Positions 22,962-45,094 of a DNA stretch of 64,000 nucleotides are shown here, one piece after another; positions within the stretch are counted from its first letter, which is position 1, and the number at the start of each line of letters is the position of its first letter. This stretch comes from Crambe crambe. Lineage: Eukaryota > Porifera > Demospongiae > Poecilosclerida > Crambeidae. The stretch spans positions 8,279,927-8,343,926 of the forward strand of contig OZ004582.1 in NCBI GenBank assembly GCA_963924555.1, in the 5' to 3' direction. A model generated the notes under the pieces. The model was not told the origin of the DNA and searched no databases. It saw nothing but the letters and a program-made list of their open reading frames with translations. Made by a program: the position numbers and the translations under genes.

Positions 22962-22968
22962 TATAAAA
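22962..22968 (+). promoter_or_regulatory. TATA box of paralogue 2, now separated from its gene
   Basis: The TATAAAA motif sits in the same motif array as paralogue 1. A transposon inserted 12 bp downstream places it 1.4 kb from the ATG at 24361. Removing the element and one target copy restores a TATA-to-ATG distance of about 55 bp, like paralogue 1. Confidence 0.65.
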
Positions 22969-22980
22969 GTTGCTTGGTTT

Positions 22981-24309
22981 GGGTGTATACAATCGGTGGA
23001 CTGGACTACTGGACTGGACTACTGGACTGCCCTTTCACCTCGCATTTGTAGAAGTGTAGCTGCATAGTTATAGAAGTGTAGCTGCATACACTATATAATT
23101 TGTCTACCACATATCATCCTGCATACCTCTGAAAGACACTTGTTGTCTTGCACAAAAAATGGTAAGGCCATAGAATCTACTAGATGAAGGTATATGTTTG
23201 CTGCTTGTAAGGACTAGCATAAAATAAATAAATGTGCACTAGTTGGAAATTTTTAGTCAAGCTCTATACCCTCCCCTCCATTCCAATTCCCTCCCTCCAG
23301 TCCAGTGGTCCAGTCAGACACCCAGATACAAGTGGTGTCACTGGTGTATGGTAGCTTTGAACCTGTATGTATGTACTTCCTATATACGTAGGATAGTTTT
23401 GTTTGGGGAGGGAGGGAGGTGGAATGGAGTGGAGGGTAGAGTTTGACTACATTTGGATAGCTTTTACAAGCGGCAAACATACCTTCATCTAGTAGCTATA
23501 GATTGTATGGCCTTACCATTTTTTGTGCAAAGACAACAAGTACGTGTCATTCAGGATGATATGCACTTCTAGTGGTAAACAAATTACCAGTAATTACTGC
23601 AATTATACTAATTATTATTACATCTTCCCTCATCAGTTCACCTGCCTAATTGCAGTAGTTTATACATCTGAGCATGTGCAGACTATTACTGGGGAAGATG
23701 TAATATTAGAAATTGCAGTAATTACTGGTAGTTTACCACTAGAAGTGCATATCACCCTGCATACCTCTGAATGACACTTGTTGTCTTGCACAAAAAATGG
23801 TAAGGCCATACAATCTATAGCTACTAGATGAAGGTATATATGTTTGCCACTATCCAAGTTTAGTCAAACTCTACCCTCCCCTCCATTCCACTTTGTACAA
23901 AACTATCCTAGGAAGTACATACAGGTTCAAAGCTACCATACACCAGTGACGGTGTCTGACTGGACCACTGGACTGGAGGGAGAGAAGTGGAATGGAGGGG
24001 AGGGTATACAGAGCTTGACTAAAAATTTCCAACTAGTGCACATTTATTTATTTTATGCTAGTTCTTACAAGCAGCAAACATATAGCTACCTTCGTCTAGT
24101 AGCTAGATTGTATGGCCTTACCATTTTTTGTGCAAGACAACAAGTGTCATTAAGAGGTATGCAGGATGATATGCACTTCTAGTGGTAGACAAACTACTAT
24201 TTTATGCAGCTACACTTCTACAATTTCGCATGTGTAAAGTGAAAGGGCAGTCCAGTAGTCCAGTCCAGTAGTCCAGTCCAGTAGTCCAGTCCACTGATTG
24301 TATACACCC
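22981..24309. mobile_element. Foldback transposon (MULE-like), 1.33 kb, with 9-bp target duplication
   Basis: The ends GGGTGTATACAATC and the inverted GATTGTATACACCC start a near-complete palindrome of about 640 bp per arm. The subterminal part holds CTGGACTACTGGA-type direct repeats. The flanks carry the 9-bp direct repeat GCTTGGTTT (22972-22980 and 24310-24318), which is present once at the matching place before paralogue 1 (21092-21100). A 9-bp duplication with very long inverted repeats fits a non-autonomous Mutator-like or foldback element. It has no coding capacity. Confidence 0.88.
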
Positions 24310-24360
24310 GCTTGGTTTCTAGTAAGTCCTATATTAAACTACTACCTGCTTAGAACAGCA

Positions 24361-25290
24361 ATGTTCCACCTGCTAAACCTCTTCCTTCTTGCTACTTCTT
24401 GCATCGCTCAGCAACAGAATTCTCTCCCTGTAGTGCTGTCACCAGCAACGATTAACAGGACTGCAAATAACAGAGCTGCCTGCCCTACTGATGCAGAATT
24501 GAATGCAGTCAGAAATAACACAGAGCAAGAAATTAGATCTCTTTTGGAAAATATTGTAAATCCCAAACTTCTAAGTCTCTATGGACCACCATGTTCATGC
24601 GGTGGTCGTGGAGAATGGACTAGGATAGCTCACCTCAACATGAGTGACTCCAGTCAGCAGTGCCCCTCAACTTGGAGGCTCGTTAATAGTCCTGGGCCTT
24701 TTAGAGGATGTGGTCGACTTTCCAATGGTCAATGTGACTCAGCACGTTTTTCCTCAAATGGTCGCAATTACTCCCGTGTTTGTGGAAGAGTGATAGGATA
24801 TCAGAAAGGCTCACCATCAGCTTTCGAAAAATCGATCTTAAATAGTAATATCAACGTGAATGACGATTATCTTGATGGTGTCTCACTGACTCATGGAGCA
24901 GCAGGCTCACGTCAACACATCTGGTCATTTGCCATGGCTCTGTTTGAAAATGATCCAAGCTATGCATCTTGGACACAGCATAACTGTTTTTGTACAAACA
25001 CTAATTTCAACTGGCAACATCAAACTCCTTCATTTGTTGGTAACGATTACTTTTGTGCCACTGGAAATCCTGGACCTCGCTGGAATAATAACCGAATATA
25101 TGAGAATCCCCTCTGGGATGGGGAAGGCTGCATTTCCACTGATAGCTGCTGCCAATTCAATAGTCCTCCATGGTTCTGTAAGACTCTACCTCAGCCAACC
25201 ACTGACGACCTGGAACTCAGGATATGCTGTAATCAGCATCATACTGATGAAGATACTATCATAAACTTGGTCGATATATATGTAATGTAG
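24361..25290 (+). CDS. Secreted Cys-rich protein, paralogue 2
   Basis: Intronless, 309 residues from the ATG at 24361; an open frame extends upstream into the transposon edge but is not conserved. The signal peptide MFHLLNLFLLATSCIA and all Cys-rich blocks of paralogue 1 are kept: CSCGGRGEWTRIAHLNMSD, RGCGRLSNGQCDS, QHIWSFAMALF, CFCTNTNFNW, FVGNDYFCATGNPGP, NPLWDGEGC, CCQFNSPPWFCKTLPQPTTD. Conservation of frame and Cys pattern implies selection. Its promoter is interrupted by the foldback element, so expression may differ from paralogue 1. No function is known to me. Confidence 0.83.
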   Translation: MFHLLNLFLLATSCIAQQQNSLPVVLSPATINRTANNRAACPTDAELNAVRNNTEQEIRSLLENIVNPKLLSLYGPPCSCGGRGEWTRIAHLNMSDSSQQCPSTWRLVNSPGPFRGCGRLSNGQCDSARFSSNGRNYSRVCGRVIGYQKGSPSAFEKSILNSNINVNDDYLDGVSLTHGAAGSRQHIWSFAMALFENDPSYASWTQHNCFCTNTNFNWQHQTPSFVGNDYFCATGNPGPRWNNNRIYENPLWDGEGCISTDSCCQFNSPPWFCKTLPQPTTDDLELRICCNQHHTDEDTIINLVDIYVM

Positions 25291-25423
25291 TTTTAGGCAG
25301 ACTATAGCTAATGAGATGAAATTTTGTTGTATATAGCCGGCACAGCATGCGCATGCGTTAGGGGGGTGCGTCATTATGAAGGGGCGTGGTTATCCGCTGA
25401 ATAACCGCGCCCTTTTTACGTAG

Positions 25424-26286
25424 CTATGCTTCTTGCCTTGCATTGCCCGGCAACAGAATTCCCTCCCTTCAATGCTATCATCAGCAACAATAACAGGACA
25501 GCAATTAATAATGGAACCTGTCCTACTATAAATATGGAATTGAATGTAGCCATATATAACAAGTTAGATCTCTCCTCCAGGATGAAGTAATCTCTCAATA
25601 CTAGCTAGGCCTCAATGTGCTTGTGGTGGTCATGGAGAATGGACCAGGATGGCTTACCTCAACATGAGTGACCCTAGTCAGCAATGTCCCTCTGCTTGGA
25701 GGCTTGTGAACGGTCCTAGACCTATCAGAGGATGTGGTCAACATTCCAATCAATGTGACTCAGTATTTTATCCCTCAAATGGTCGCAGTTACTCCCATGT
25801 TAGTGGAAGAGTGATAGGATATCAGTATAATTCTCCATCTGCTTTTAAAAAATCGACCTGAATCATAATATCAACGTGAATGATGATTATCTTGATGGTG
25901 TCTCACTGACTCATGGAGCAGTAGGCTCACGTCAACATATCTGGTCATTTGCCATGGCTCTATTCGAAAATGATCCAAACTAACTAGCTATGCATCCATG
26001 ACACGGCACAACTCTTTTTGTACAAACACTAAATTTCAACGAACTCCTTCATTTGTTGGCAATGATTACTTTTATGCCACTGGAAATCCTGGACCTAGCT
26101 GGAGTGACCAAATAATATTATATGAGGACCCCCTCTGATCTAGGATGGGGAAGGTTGCATTTCCACTGATAGCTGTTGCCAATTCAATAGTCCTCCATGG
26201 TTCTGTAAGACTCTACCTCAGCCAACCACTGACGACCTGGAACTCAGGGTATGCTGTGATCAGCATCATACTGATGAAGATACTGT
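25424..26286 (+). pseudogene. Decayed third copy of the secreted Cys-rich family
   Basis: The nucleotide sequence follows paralogue 2 from the signal-peptide region to the last codons, but is broken. A deletion and frameshifts affect the N-terminal part, there is a stop after FKKST near 25861, a two-fold TAACTAGC-type insertion near 25980, and TCTAGG inserted near 26140. The longest clean segment is 25649-25861 (AYLNMSDPSQQCPSAW retained). It ends abruptly in an A run of about 25 bases at the edge of the next inserted sequence. Confidence 0.85.
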
Positions 26287-26324
26287 AAAAAAAAAAAAAA
26301 AAAAAAAAAAAGATCTATTTGCGC

Positions 26325-26654
26325 ATGCGCAGTAGGCTATGTGAGAACCTTGCTGCTCTCTCCCGTGATATTAGTTGGATGAGACTATGGGATGAGGCCA
26401 GGGAGCAAGGTATTCGAGGCGCCAGGGCAATTGCCACAGTCCTTCGCGTTATCACCATCCCAGTGTTCACAGATGACTTTGCCTGTCCTGTGTGCGGGCA
26501 CAAGTACGGCAGGAGCAACCTTCCTGCGGACCACATCACCAAGGTTCACCTCGGCTGCGAACTCAAGCACCTGCTGCACCTTCTCACAACTCCTTGCGAG
26601 GAAACCTTTGAAAAGGCACTATCACTTAGAACAATATTGCACACAACTCTATAG
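26325..26654 (+). CDS. Fragment with a C2H2-like zinc finger, transposon-associated
   Basis: About 109 residues from the first true ATG. The only recognisable feature is CPVCGHKYGRSNLPADHITK followed by VH, a C-x2-C...H-x4-H unit. It starts right after an A run and a GATCTATTTGCGCATGCGC string, and is followed 190 bp later by a transposase-like fragment. I read both as parts of one inserted element, perhaps separate exons. It could be a pseudogene. Confidence 0.4.
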   Translation: MRSRLCENLAALSRDISWMRLWDEAREQGIRGARAIATVLRVITIPVFTDDFACPVCGHKYGRSNLPADHITKVHLGCELKHLLHLLTTPCEETFEKALSLRTILHTTL

Positions 26655-26842
26655 CAAGTTATTGTATCATGTCACATCATAAGCCTGGTTATTTCATATT
26701 ATGTTCTCTCTGTATGTATCCCTTGCGGGCTTTACAATGAAATTTTGAATTTTGTATAATTGGTAATGGTCGTTTTAACACCTGAAGTTTTTGGTAGTTT
26801 ATGGTTTGTTTGTTCTTGTTTTATAGTGGAGACTTACTTAAG

Positions 26843-27607
26843 ATGCCTCCCAAGCAGGTAAAGAGAAAGCGTCAACTTATGGAAGAGGCCAAGAAAGGCC
26901 GAGAAGCTAGGAAAAAGCTTAGGATGAGTATGATGTCCTCTAGTGGTAATGATCAGGCCTCGGGCAGCTCTTCCTTGAGGGACATGGCCGGAGGCGCTTG
27001 TCCGGATGGGGTGGGTCCGGGAACATCTTCCTCCTCTGGCTTCATACCCACTACAGCCAACCCTACGGGTAATGCAAGGCCAGGAGATATCTTAAGGACA
27101 TTTTCAGAGCAGTGGAAGGATACACTGGACCAAGAAGACCTGAAATCCCTTGCTCTTTTTTTGTGTCATGTTTTCACCTCAGAGCTCAAAATGAACAATT
27201 CCAAAGCAGCGGAGCACACTGCCAAGATCATCGGCAAGACAGATCGGACAATACGACAATGGCGGTCTGATTTGACCACTTATGGAGAAATTCGTGAAAG
27301 CAAAAAGGGTAAATATGAAAGACCAAAAGTGCTGTGGGCAAATAAGGAACTCAATGATAAAGCACGCTCCTTTGTGCAAGCAAATACAGCCTTTGTGGTA
27401 CAAGGGAAACAATCAAGCATGAAGGTGAAAGATTTCTGTGAATGGGTGAACGGGACACTTTTACCCAACCAAGCGGTCTCCTCACTTTACTCCTTCGTGC
27501 CAGGTTATGGGTATGCCCCTGCACCAACAACCCCTAATCAAACTTCTCTTCCACAGAAGATTTCCATGGAGACAGCTCGGAAGTGGCTAAGGGAGCTTGG
27601 CTATTAA
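26843..27607 (+). CDS. N-terminal fragment of a transposase-like protein
   Basis: 254 residues from MPPKQVKRKRQLMEEAKKGR. A basic N-terminus is followed by a Ser/Gly-rich linker, then a helix-turn-helix-like region (HTAKIIGKTDRTIRQWRSDL) and a second helical block ending in ISMETARKWLRELGY. To my knowledge this ending in animal transposon proteins normally continues into a DDE catalytic domain. Here the stop follows immediately, so the catalytic half is missing. An acceptor-like TTTTATAG lies 18 bp upstream of the ATG. It is probably a relic or domesticated DNA-binding fragment. Confidence 0.5.
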   Translation: MPPKQVKRKRQLMEEAKKGREARKKLRMSMMSSSGNDQASGSSSLRDMAGGACPDGVGPGTSSSSGFIPTTANPTGNARPGDILRTFSEQWKDTLDQEDLKSLALFLCHVFTSELKMNNSKAAEHTAKIIGKTDRTIRQWRSDLTTYGEIRESKKGKYERPKVLWANKELNDKARSFVQANTAFVVQGKQSSMKVKDFCEWVNGTLLPNQAVSSLYSFVPGYGYAPAPTTPNQTSLPQKISMETARKWLRELGY

Positions 27608-27715
27608 TAAGCAACTAATTATAATAATACTCTTCCAGCACTTAACATAACCTATCAATTATTAAGATAATTATTATTTCACTCTGATTGTAAAATATAT
27701 TATCGTAATTAATAC

Positions 27716-27838
27716 AGTGGAACCTCAAATAAGGACACTCAATCCAAAATAAACCCCCAAAAGAGGACAACCTTTCTTAAGACTATTAAAAAGGCGGGCT
27801 GGGTCCCTTGTGCATCCATTTTTTGAAGGTTCCAACTA
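27716..27838. repeat. MITE family 3 copy
   Basis: CAGTGGAACCTCAAATAAGG at the left, AAGAGGACAACCTTTC inside and a degraded GAAGGTTCCAACT at the right. It lies in the gene-free stretch before the tetraspanin gene. Confidence 0.7.
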
Positions 27839-28239
27839 TATTTACATTGCCTGATGACTCCATGGCAGTAAGCTTACATGCTTTATTTTTTTCTCTTATT
27901 ATAAATTATTGAATTGGCAAAAAAAGGAATTGAATTGTTTGTTATACTGTCATAAAATTTGGAGATTGAGTGTCTCATTTATTGGTGCTCAGCCATCTCC
28001 TCGCAGCTATGCTTTTCTTGATCATGGAAATCTGCAGAAATTGGGAAAAGGACGTCAAAGTTATAATCACAATTCAGTCAAAATAACGTTATAACAGGAA
28101 GTGCAAAAGGTCATAATAATTATTCAGGGTTCAGGAAAAACAAAAGATAATAGTTGTCAAGCTGTACAACAGCTCAGCACAGGGCTAGCTTGCTGTCGAA
28201 GAAGTATTCTAGTGAGTCCGTAAGCTGCAAGTTGGGAAA

Positions 28240-30850
28240 ATGGGGGTGTCTTTTCCTGATAATTACAAGCTATTCTTCGTCCTTTATAACATCACCTACC
28301 TGGTAAGTTTCTAGCCAGCTGACTGGGGGCTAGCTGAGTATTAATAGCTAGTTAGTATAATAAAGAGAACTATTAGAGCCTGTTAACTCGAGCTGGGTTC
28401 GCAGTTTAGCACCAAGAGTCAGAAACGAGTACAGCTAGCTAGAAAAAGAGCTTGGCCATAAGCAAATAGGCCCCCTATCTCAATGACCAGTACTATAAAG
28501 TCATCTCTATGGCCTATGTACAGATATCTCCCTCCTTTGCTTCTTCTTTATTTCACAGTCAATTGGGACAGTGATTTTTAGATATCCAGTCCATTATAAT
28601 GATTAGCTGACCATTTCTGGTCAGAGTTAGTTATTTATGGCTCTCCCTCCCTCCCCCCACTTCCCCCTTTTTCCCCTGTTTCACAGTTAATTGGAGCAGT
28701 AATGACAGGGTTTGGCGCTGGATCTCTCGCAGAAATCCTCTCCTTTAGCCCTTTCACCCAAAGCACCTTCATTGCAGCGTCTGCCCTCTTTATATTAGTG
28801 GGAGTTCTGAAACTAATCACTAGTATTCTGGGCATCGTAGCATTCTTCATCAAAAGGAAGCCTCTGTTTGTCATAGTGAGTGCTCTAGCTGGTGTACATA
28901 ATGGTGGAAACCTCTGAATAATAGACACACTTGGGATCAGCAGCCTCATTAGAGGTTGTCCTCTTTTTGGAAATTATTTTATATGGAGCATGGGTCCTTT
29001 ATTGAGATTTTTTCCCTCTCTTTTGGAATGTCCTTTATCGGAGGTACGTTCCATTGTATAGCCATTATAGGGTATACTTAGTAAGTATAGCAGCTGTAGA
29101 TGAGATGGATGGCAAGTTATAAAGTGTCTCCGAGAGAGTATTAGCAAAAGATACCAAGGGAAAAGTCCATGGTTCTATAATTATACCATCCACATTATGC
29201 CCTCCTCCCCCCTTTAAAAAAGTTAGCCACAGCTGATCAAAATTTAATTATATATAAGCCACAATTAACATAATCGGTTGGCCAGACATTTTTTATATAA
29301 TCCATAATTAGCTGATTTAGTGGTCATTATGCTGGCCTGCGGCCCAGTGTGGTGGGTTTCGTAATTCAATCTCATATACATGGCATCAATAATGCAATTC
29401 AGGGAAGTCATACCGAAGGTAATTTTTAGGGATTCCTTTAGTCAAAATTATACTATAGAAAAGGCAACATAATGATCTCTCTCTCTCTCTCTCTCCATAG
29501 TATGTGATCCTAGCAATACTCCTGATGTTAGGAACATTCACTGCAGCTATTGTTGGTTTCCTTTCTAGACCTAATGCAGTAAGTATTTTTCATATTCAGT
29601 AGCAGAAGTTCATTCCTAAAATTAAATGTTTTAGCCTAGGGTTGACATGCATTGTAATTGTCCTCGGCCTATATCCAGTAGAAGCTCATTCCTAACTGAG
29701 AGTAGAACCTTCTTAAAATGAGAACACCTTAAATGTTTTAATTAAAGGGGTAGCCTCATTTTTTAAGGGTTGACATGCATTGTGACATTGTAATTGTCCT
29801 TGAGAAGGTACGGCCTAATACTGAGTTACATATTTAAGGGTGGTGTGGTTCGATAATTAGAGAGTTCTACTCAATGATTCATCCTTTTTTGTGTTCATAG
29901 TATAGGACATTGGAAAGCAACCTGGGGTCTGCCTACGATAGAAATGTCAGCACATCTGAACTCATTAACCTCCAAAATACTGTAAGTTTCAAGTCAGTCT
30001 ATATAAAACACACCCTTAACAGATGTAAACGATTATTTTTATTCTTTAACCACATCAAAGGGAGAAAGGGTGTGGCCTAGAATTGAAATTATGTTTGTTT
30101 ATTTGTTGTTGTTGTTGCAGTTGGATTGTTGTGGACCACGTAGGATATTTAATAACAGTGTGCTCCCCTGTGTTAGCACAAGACCCACTCATACTCATTC
30201 AGGAGCTGTAAGATGTGCTATCATAGTTACATAGCCTCGTTCTCAGGTCCATTAAAAAAAAAAAGGGCCTGGGAACAAGGCTAAGTATATGAAAAATAGT
30301 ACCTGATGGTAGTCCTAACCCCATAGCTATTAAATTGACTGGTGAAAAAAGACCAAGCAAAATGTCATAGTACCCAGATGGGGAAATAGTCCGGACATAC
30401 ATAGTACCTGACAATAATCCTAATCTTGTAGCTAGATAACAGCAAAAATTGACCAGATAAAATATATCGGGGGAATTGGGCAGTTCTTTTAAGCACAGGA
30501 TTTAAATCTGCCTTCACCCTGTTGTGCTAACTTTTAGGGTTGTCTGCAACCCTTGAGTGATGTGGTACTGGATAACCTCTACAATGTTGGTGCCCTAGGC
30601 ATGGCCTTTGGGACTTTTGAGGTAAGCACCAGTTTGATCCAATGAACTATCAGACACATAGTGGGATAAAGAGAAACCTGTGATCCAAAAGAAACGGAAC
30701 TGTAACCATTATAGCTAGCCAATGAAACTGAGGATCTGCAGTAAAGTTACAGATTGTATACTGACCAAAAAATAACCAGGATTTTTCTATATTATTCAGG
30801 TTACAGCATTCTTAGTGGTCATCCAACATACTGAAGGAAGTGGTTTGTAA
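28240..30850 (+). CDS. Tetraspanin
   Basis: Seven exons (28240-28302, 28687-28875, 29501-29578, 29901-29981, 30121-30207, 30538-30621, 30800-30850), all joined in phase 0, encode 210 residues. Four membrane helices are visible: KLFFVLYNITYLLIGAVMTG, FIAASALFILVGVLKLITSI, VILAILLMLGTFTAAIVGFL and a final one before AFLVVIQHTEGSGL. The large loop between helices 3 and 4 carries the tetraspanin CCG motif (LDCCGPRR) plus two more Cys (PCVST, GCLQ). Tetraspanins organise membrane microdomains with integrins and other partners. At 210 residues it is at the short end for the family. The subtype was not determined. Confidence 0.88.
28905..29058. repeat. MITE family 3 copy in tetraspanin intron 2
   Basis: It contains GGAAACCTCTGAATAATAGA, GAGGTTGTCCTCTTTTTGGA and the end GGAGGTACGTTCCATTG, the diverged family pattern with inverted ends. 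Confidence 0.65.
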
Positions 30851-30999
30851 TGTGATGTGATGTGAGGCTTGGAACAAGATCAAAAGACCAGACATTTTTA
30901 AATTCAATGAATGTTATACAATATACACCATACATACAAAATAATATGGTTCTATTTTTAATAGAAAAATTAATTTGTAGTGAATCAATGTTGAATGTG

Positions 31000-31771
31000 A
31001 ATGCGACCATTATGACAATCACACACACCACTCCACTGTCATCTACTGCTAGTCCAGTAGGTAAATTGAATTCTCCGAGTTTTAAATCTGACTTAGAATT
31101 CCAATCGCCACCCCATTAGCTGTCAAGACCTGGATGTGACAATTATATGATCGGCCACATAGATGTCACAGGCTATATCCTGTGGACGAATTGACTCTCC
31201 CTTGTCCTTGCCTTTCTTTCCAAGGATGCTAAAGAAAGTGTCCATGGCCTTCTTTTGTGAGTAAATCAATGAATATATTCATATTACATAGAACAACAGT
31301 ATTCAAGATGATCGTAGCTCCAACTGAGAATGTAAACATGAAGTCTAGTAGCTATAAGCACGCCTTTTTAGATTAGGTCTTCACAAGTCTCACAGTAAAG
31401 CTCTTGTTCTTTATCAGTATGCTCAAAGCAGTTAGGAATGACCTTCTGGGGCATGCCTCATCACTCTCCACCACCTCCTGACTAGTGGGTACTGGATCTT
31501 TTGCTTCCTTGAGTGACTCTTGGATTTCCAAGAGGTGGTTGATATGAAATGCTGACTGGAGGCCTGCCACTCCATTGGCTGGAACAGGTGTGGCATGACG
31601 ACAGGTTGGGCAAGTCAGGATGAGTTGTCCCTGCTGGTCTCTGACCACGAGTTTCATAAGGCATTGCTTACAGAAGACATGGAAGCATTGGAGAAGCTTA
31701 GGGTCAGTATAAGTGTCCAGACAGGTGGCACAATTGAGCTGTTCTTCTAGTTTCTTGAGAGCCTCAGCCAT
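31000..31771 (-). pseudogene. TRIM-NHL-type gene remnant
   Basis: From an ATG at 31771 on the minus strand a RING finger is intact (CATCLDTYTDPKLLQCFHVF, CKQCL, CPTCRH). A one-base frame change near 31455 leads into a B-box in the next frame (CFEHTDKEQELYCETCEDL) that stops at once. Further on (31018-31075) an NHL-like strand is readable (GEFNLPTGLAVDDSGVVCV) with no continuing frame. RING, B-box and NHL in this order is the TRIM-NHL architecture, here degenerated. A short RING-only protein of 132 residues (31373-31771) could still be translated. Confidence 0.6.
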
Positions 31772-32248
31772 TTAAATTTAAGGGCTATTGATACAGCGAC
31801 ATGAAATCCAAACCAAATTTACATAGGGACTAAACTGTGGCTTTGGAGTTGGGCTACTTGAAAGGAGGCTATGTAAATTTTGGTTTTAGTATTCTGAGCA
31901 GTCTCTGGCCTTTAGTAAAGGAATTTTATATCAGGTAGCTATGAATGATGCATGAGTAACTATACATAGACCACAGCGTGCAGGCACTGATGAGGAAGAT
32001 TTCAAGTATGGAATGAAGATAAATTATAAGGACCAGTATGTAAACCATAAAAAATATTTAAAAAATAAATAAAAATTGCATCCACCTACAAAACAAAACT
32101 AACCTGTGATGGACAGTACTAAGAGTTCTGATAATAGTTGTAGGTACGTGAATGTAATACAAAGTCTAATAAGCACATATTTTTATACGTAGATACATTA
32201 CGAAGTCGTATGCGCGATCCCTTCATTACTTTATTAATACCCTGTATT
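31772..32248. other. Intergenic, nothing recognised
   Basis: AT-rich sequence between the TRIM-like relic and the last GCC1 exon. It contains a poly-A/AAATAA-rich patch near 32045-32080 and no gene signal. Confidence 0.5.
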
Positions 32249-44466
<12,218 letters not shown>

Positions 44467-44636
44467 AGCCTTCTAAGGACTTATCAATAACTAGCTACAT
44501 TCCCTTTGTTGTAGTCCAATAATGTATTCCATATAGAGCACACCAACTCGGCCATTAAATGGACGATCTTTACCGAATTTTGAAACTCGTCTGCTCACGG
44601 ACCCTTTACCGAATTTAGTCACATGGCCGTCAGATC
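44467..44636. promoter_or_regulatory. Shared promoter region, GCC1 / small ORF
   Basis: 170 bp separate the GCC1 start codon (minus) from the ATG of the small plus-strand frame. It contains two copies of a TTTACCGAATTT motif. No TATA box is visible. Confidence 0.4.
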
Positions 44637-44843
44637 ATGAAGACACGTACCAAGAAGCCCTTGTCTTCCGTATTCTTATTCTGTGGGCTATCTGCGTACA
44701 GCTATTGTGTCATCCATGTGGTATGGAACTACATTATTAGCTATGCCCAAGTAAGTGACCCAAAACACCAAGAAAAAGATGATTTAATTCTCCTCTCGTC
44801 ATTAGTTGACAGGAAATTCAATGGCTCCTACGTTGAATTATAA
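44637..44843 (+). CDS. Small single-pass membrane protein, candidate
   Basis: 68 residues starting MKTRTKKPLSSVFLFCG, with one hydrophobic segment (about 9-36) and a polar C-terminus (DPKHQEKDDLILLSSLVDRK). A basic N-terminus followed by one helix is common in small mitochondrial or ER membrane proteins. I recognise no family. The main support is its position head to head with GCC1, like other divergent gene pairs in this window. It may be chance. Confidence 0.4.
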   Translation: MKTRTKKPLSSVFLFCGLSAYSYCVIHVVWNYIISYAQVSDPKHQEKDDLILLSSLVDRKFNGSYVEL

Positions 44844-44941
44844 CAATGATGGAAGAAGTGACATTATATTAGCAGAGCACATCACAAGACACACTAGGAA
44901 ACTCAAACAGTTAGTAGATTAGTGAAGTTCTAGGAATTTAT

Positions 44942-45094
44942 AAGGTAATTCCAAACGGGGTTAAGTCCGAACATTTCAAAATATTTCTTAACTACTGAGA
45001 CTTAGCTCAAAGTTGGAGGATATAGTTTACTATGACAGTAGAATATATCTTTCAAAATAGAGTTTTGAATTAGGTACCCTGCTTTACCTTGTAG
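44942..45094. repeat. Degenerate MITE family 2 copy
   Basis: It runs AAGGTAATTCCAAACGGGG at the left, shares the AATATTTCTTAACTACTGAG and AGTAGAATATATCTTTCAAA interior with 9794-10005, and ends CCTGCTTTACCTTG. The inverted ends are eroded. Confidence 0.7.

Noticed and set aside
24298..24360. N-terminal extension of secreted paralogue 2 starting at 24298
   Set aside because: The extension begins in the transposon edge and is absent from paralogue 1; the signal peptide starts at 24361.
26287..26310. A run as a retrotransposition poly-A tail of the secreted-family pseudogene
   Set aside because: The A run interrupts the copy before the stop codon, upstream sequence still resembles non-transcribed flank, and the parent genes are intronless, so retroposition cannot be shown.
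30862..31119. Plus-strand 85-residue frame after the tetraspanin gene
   Set aside because: It lies in the 3' flank, has no domain, and its opposite strand carries the NHL-like relic, which explains the openness better.
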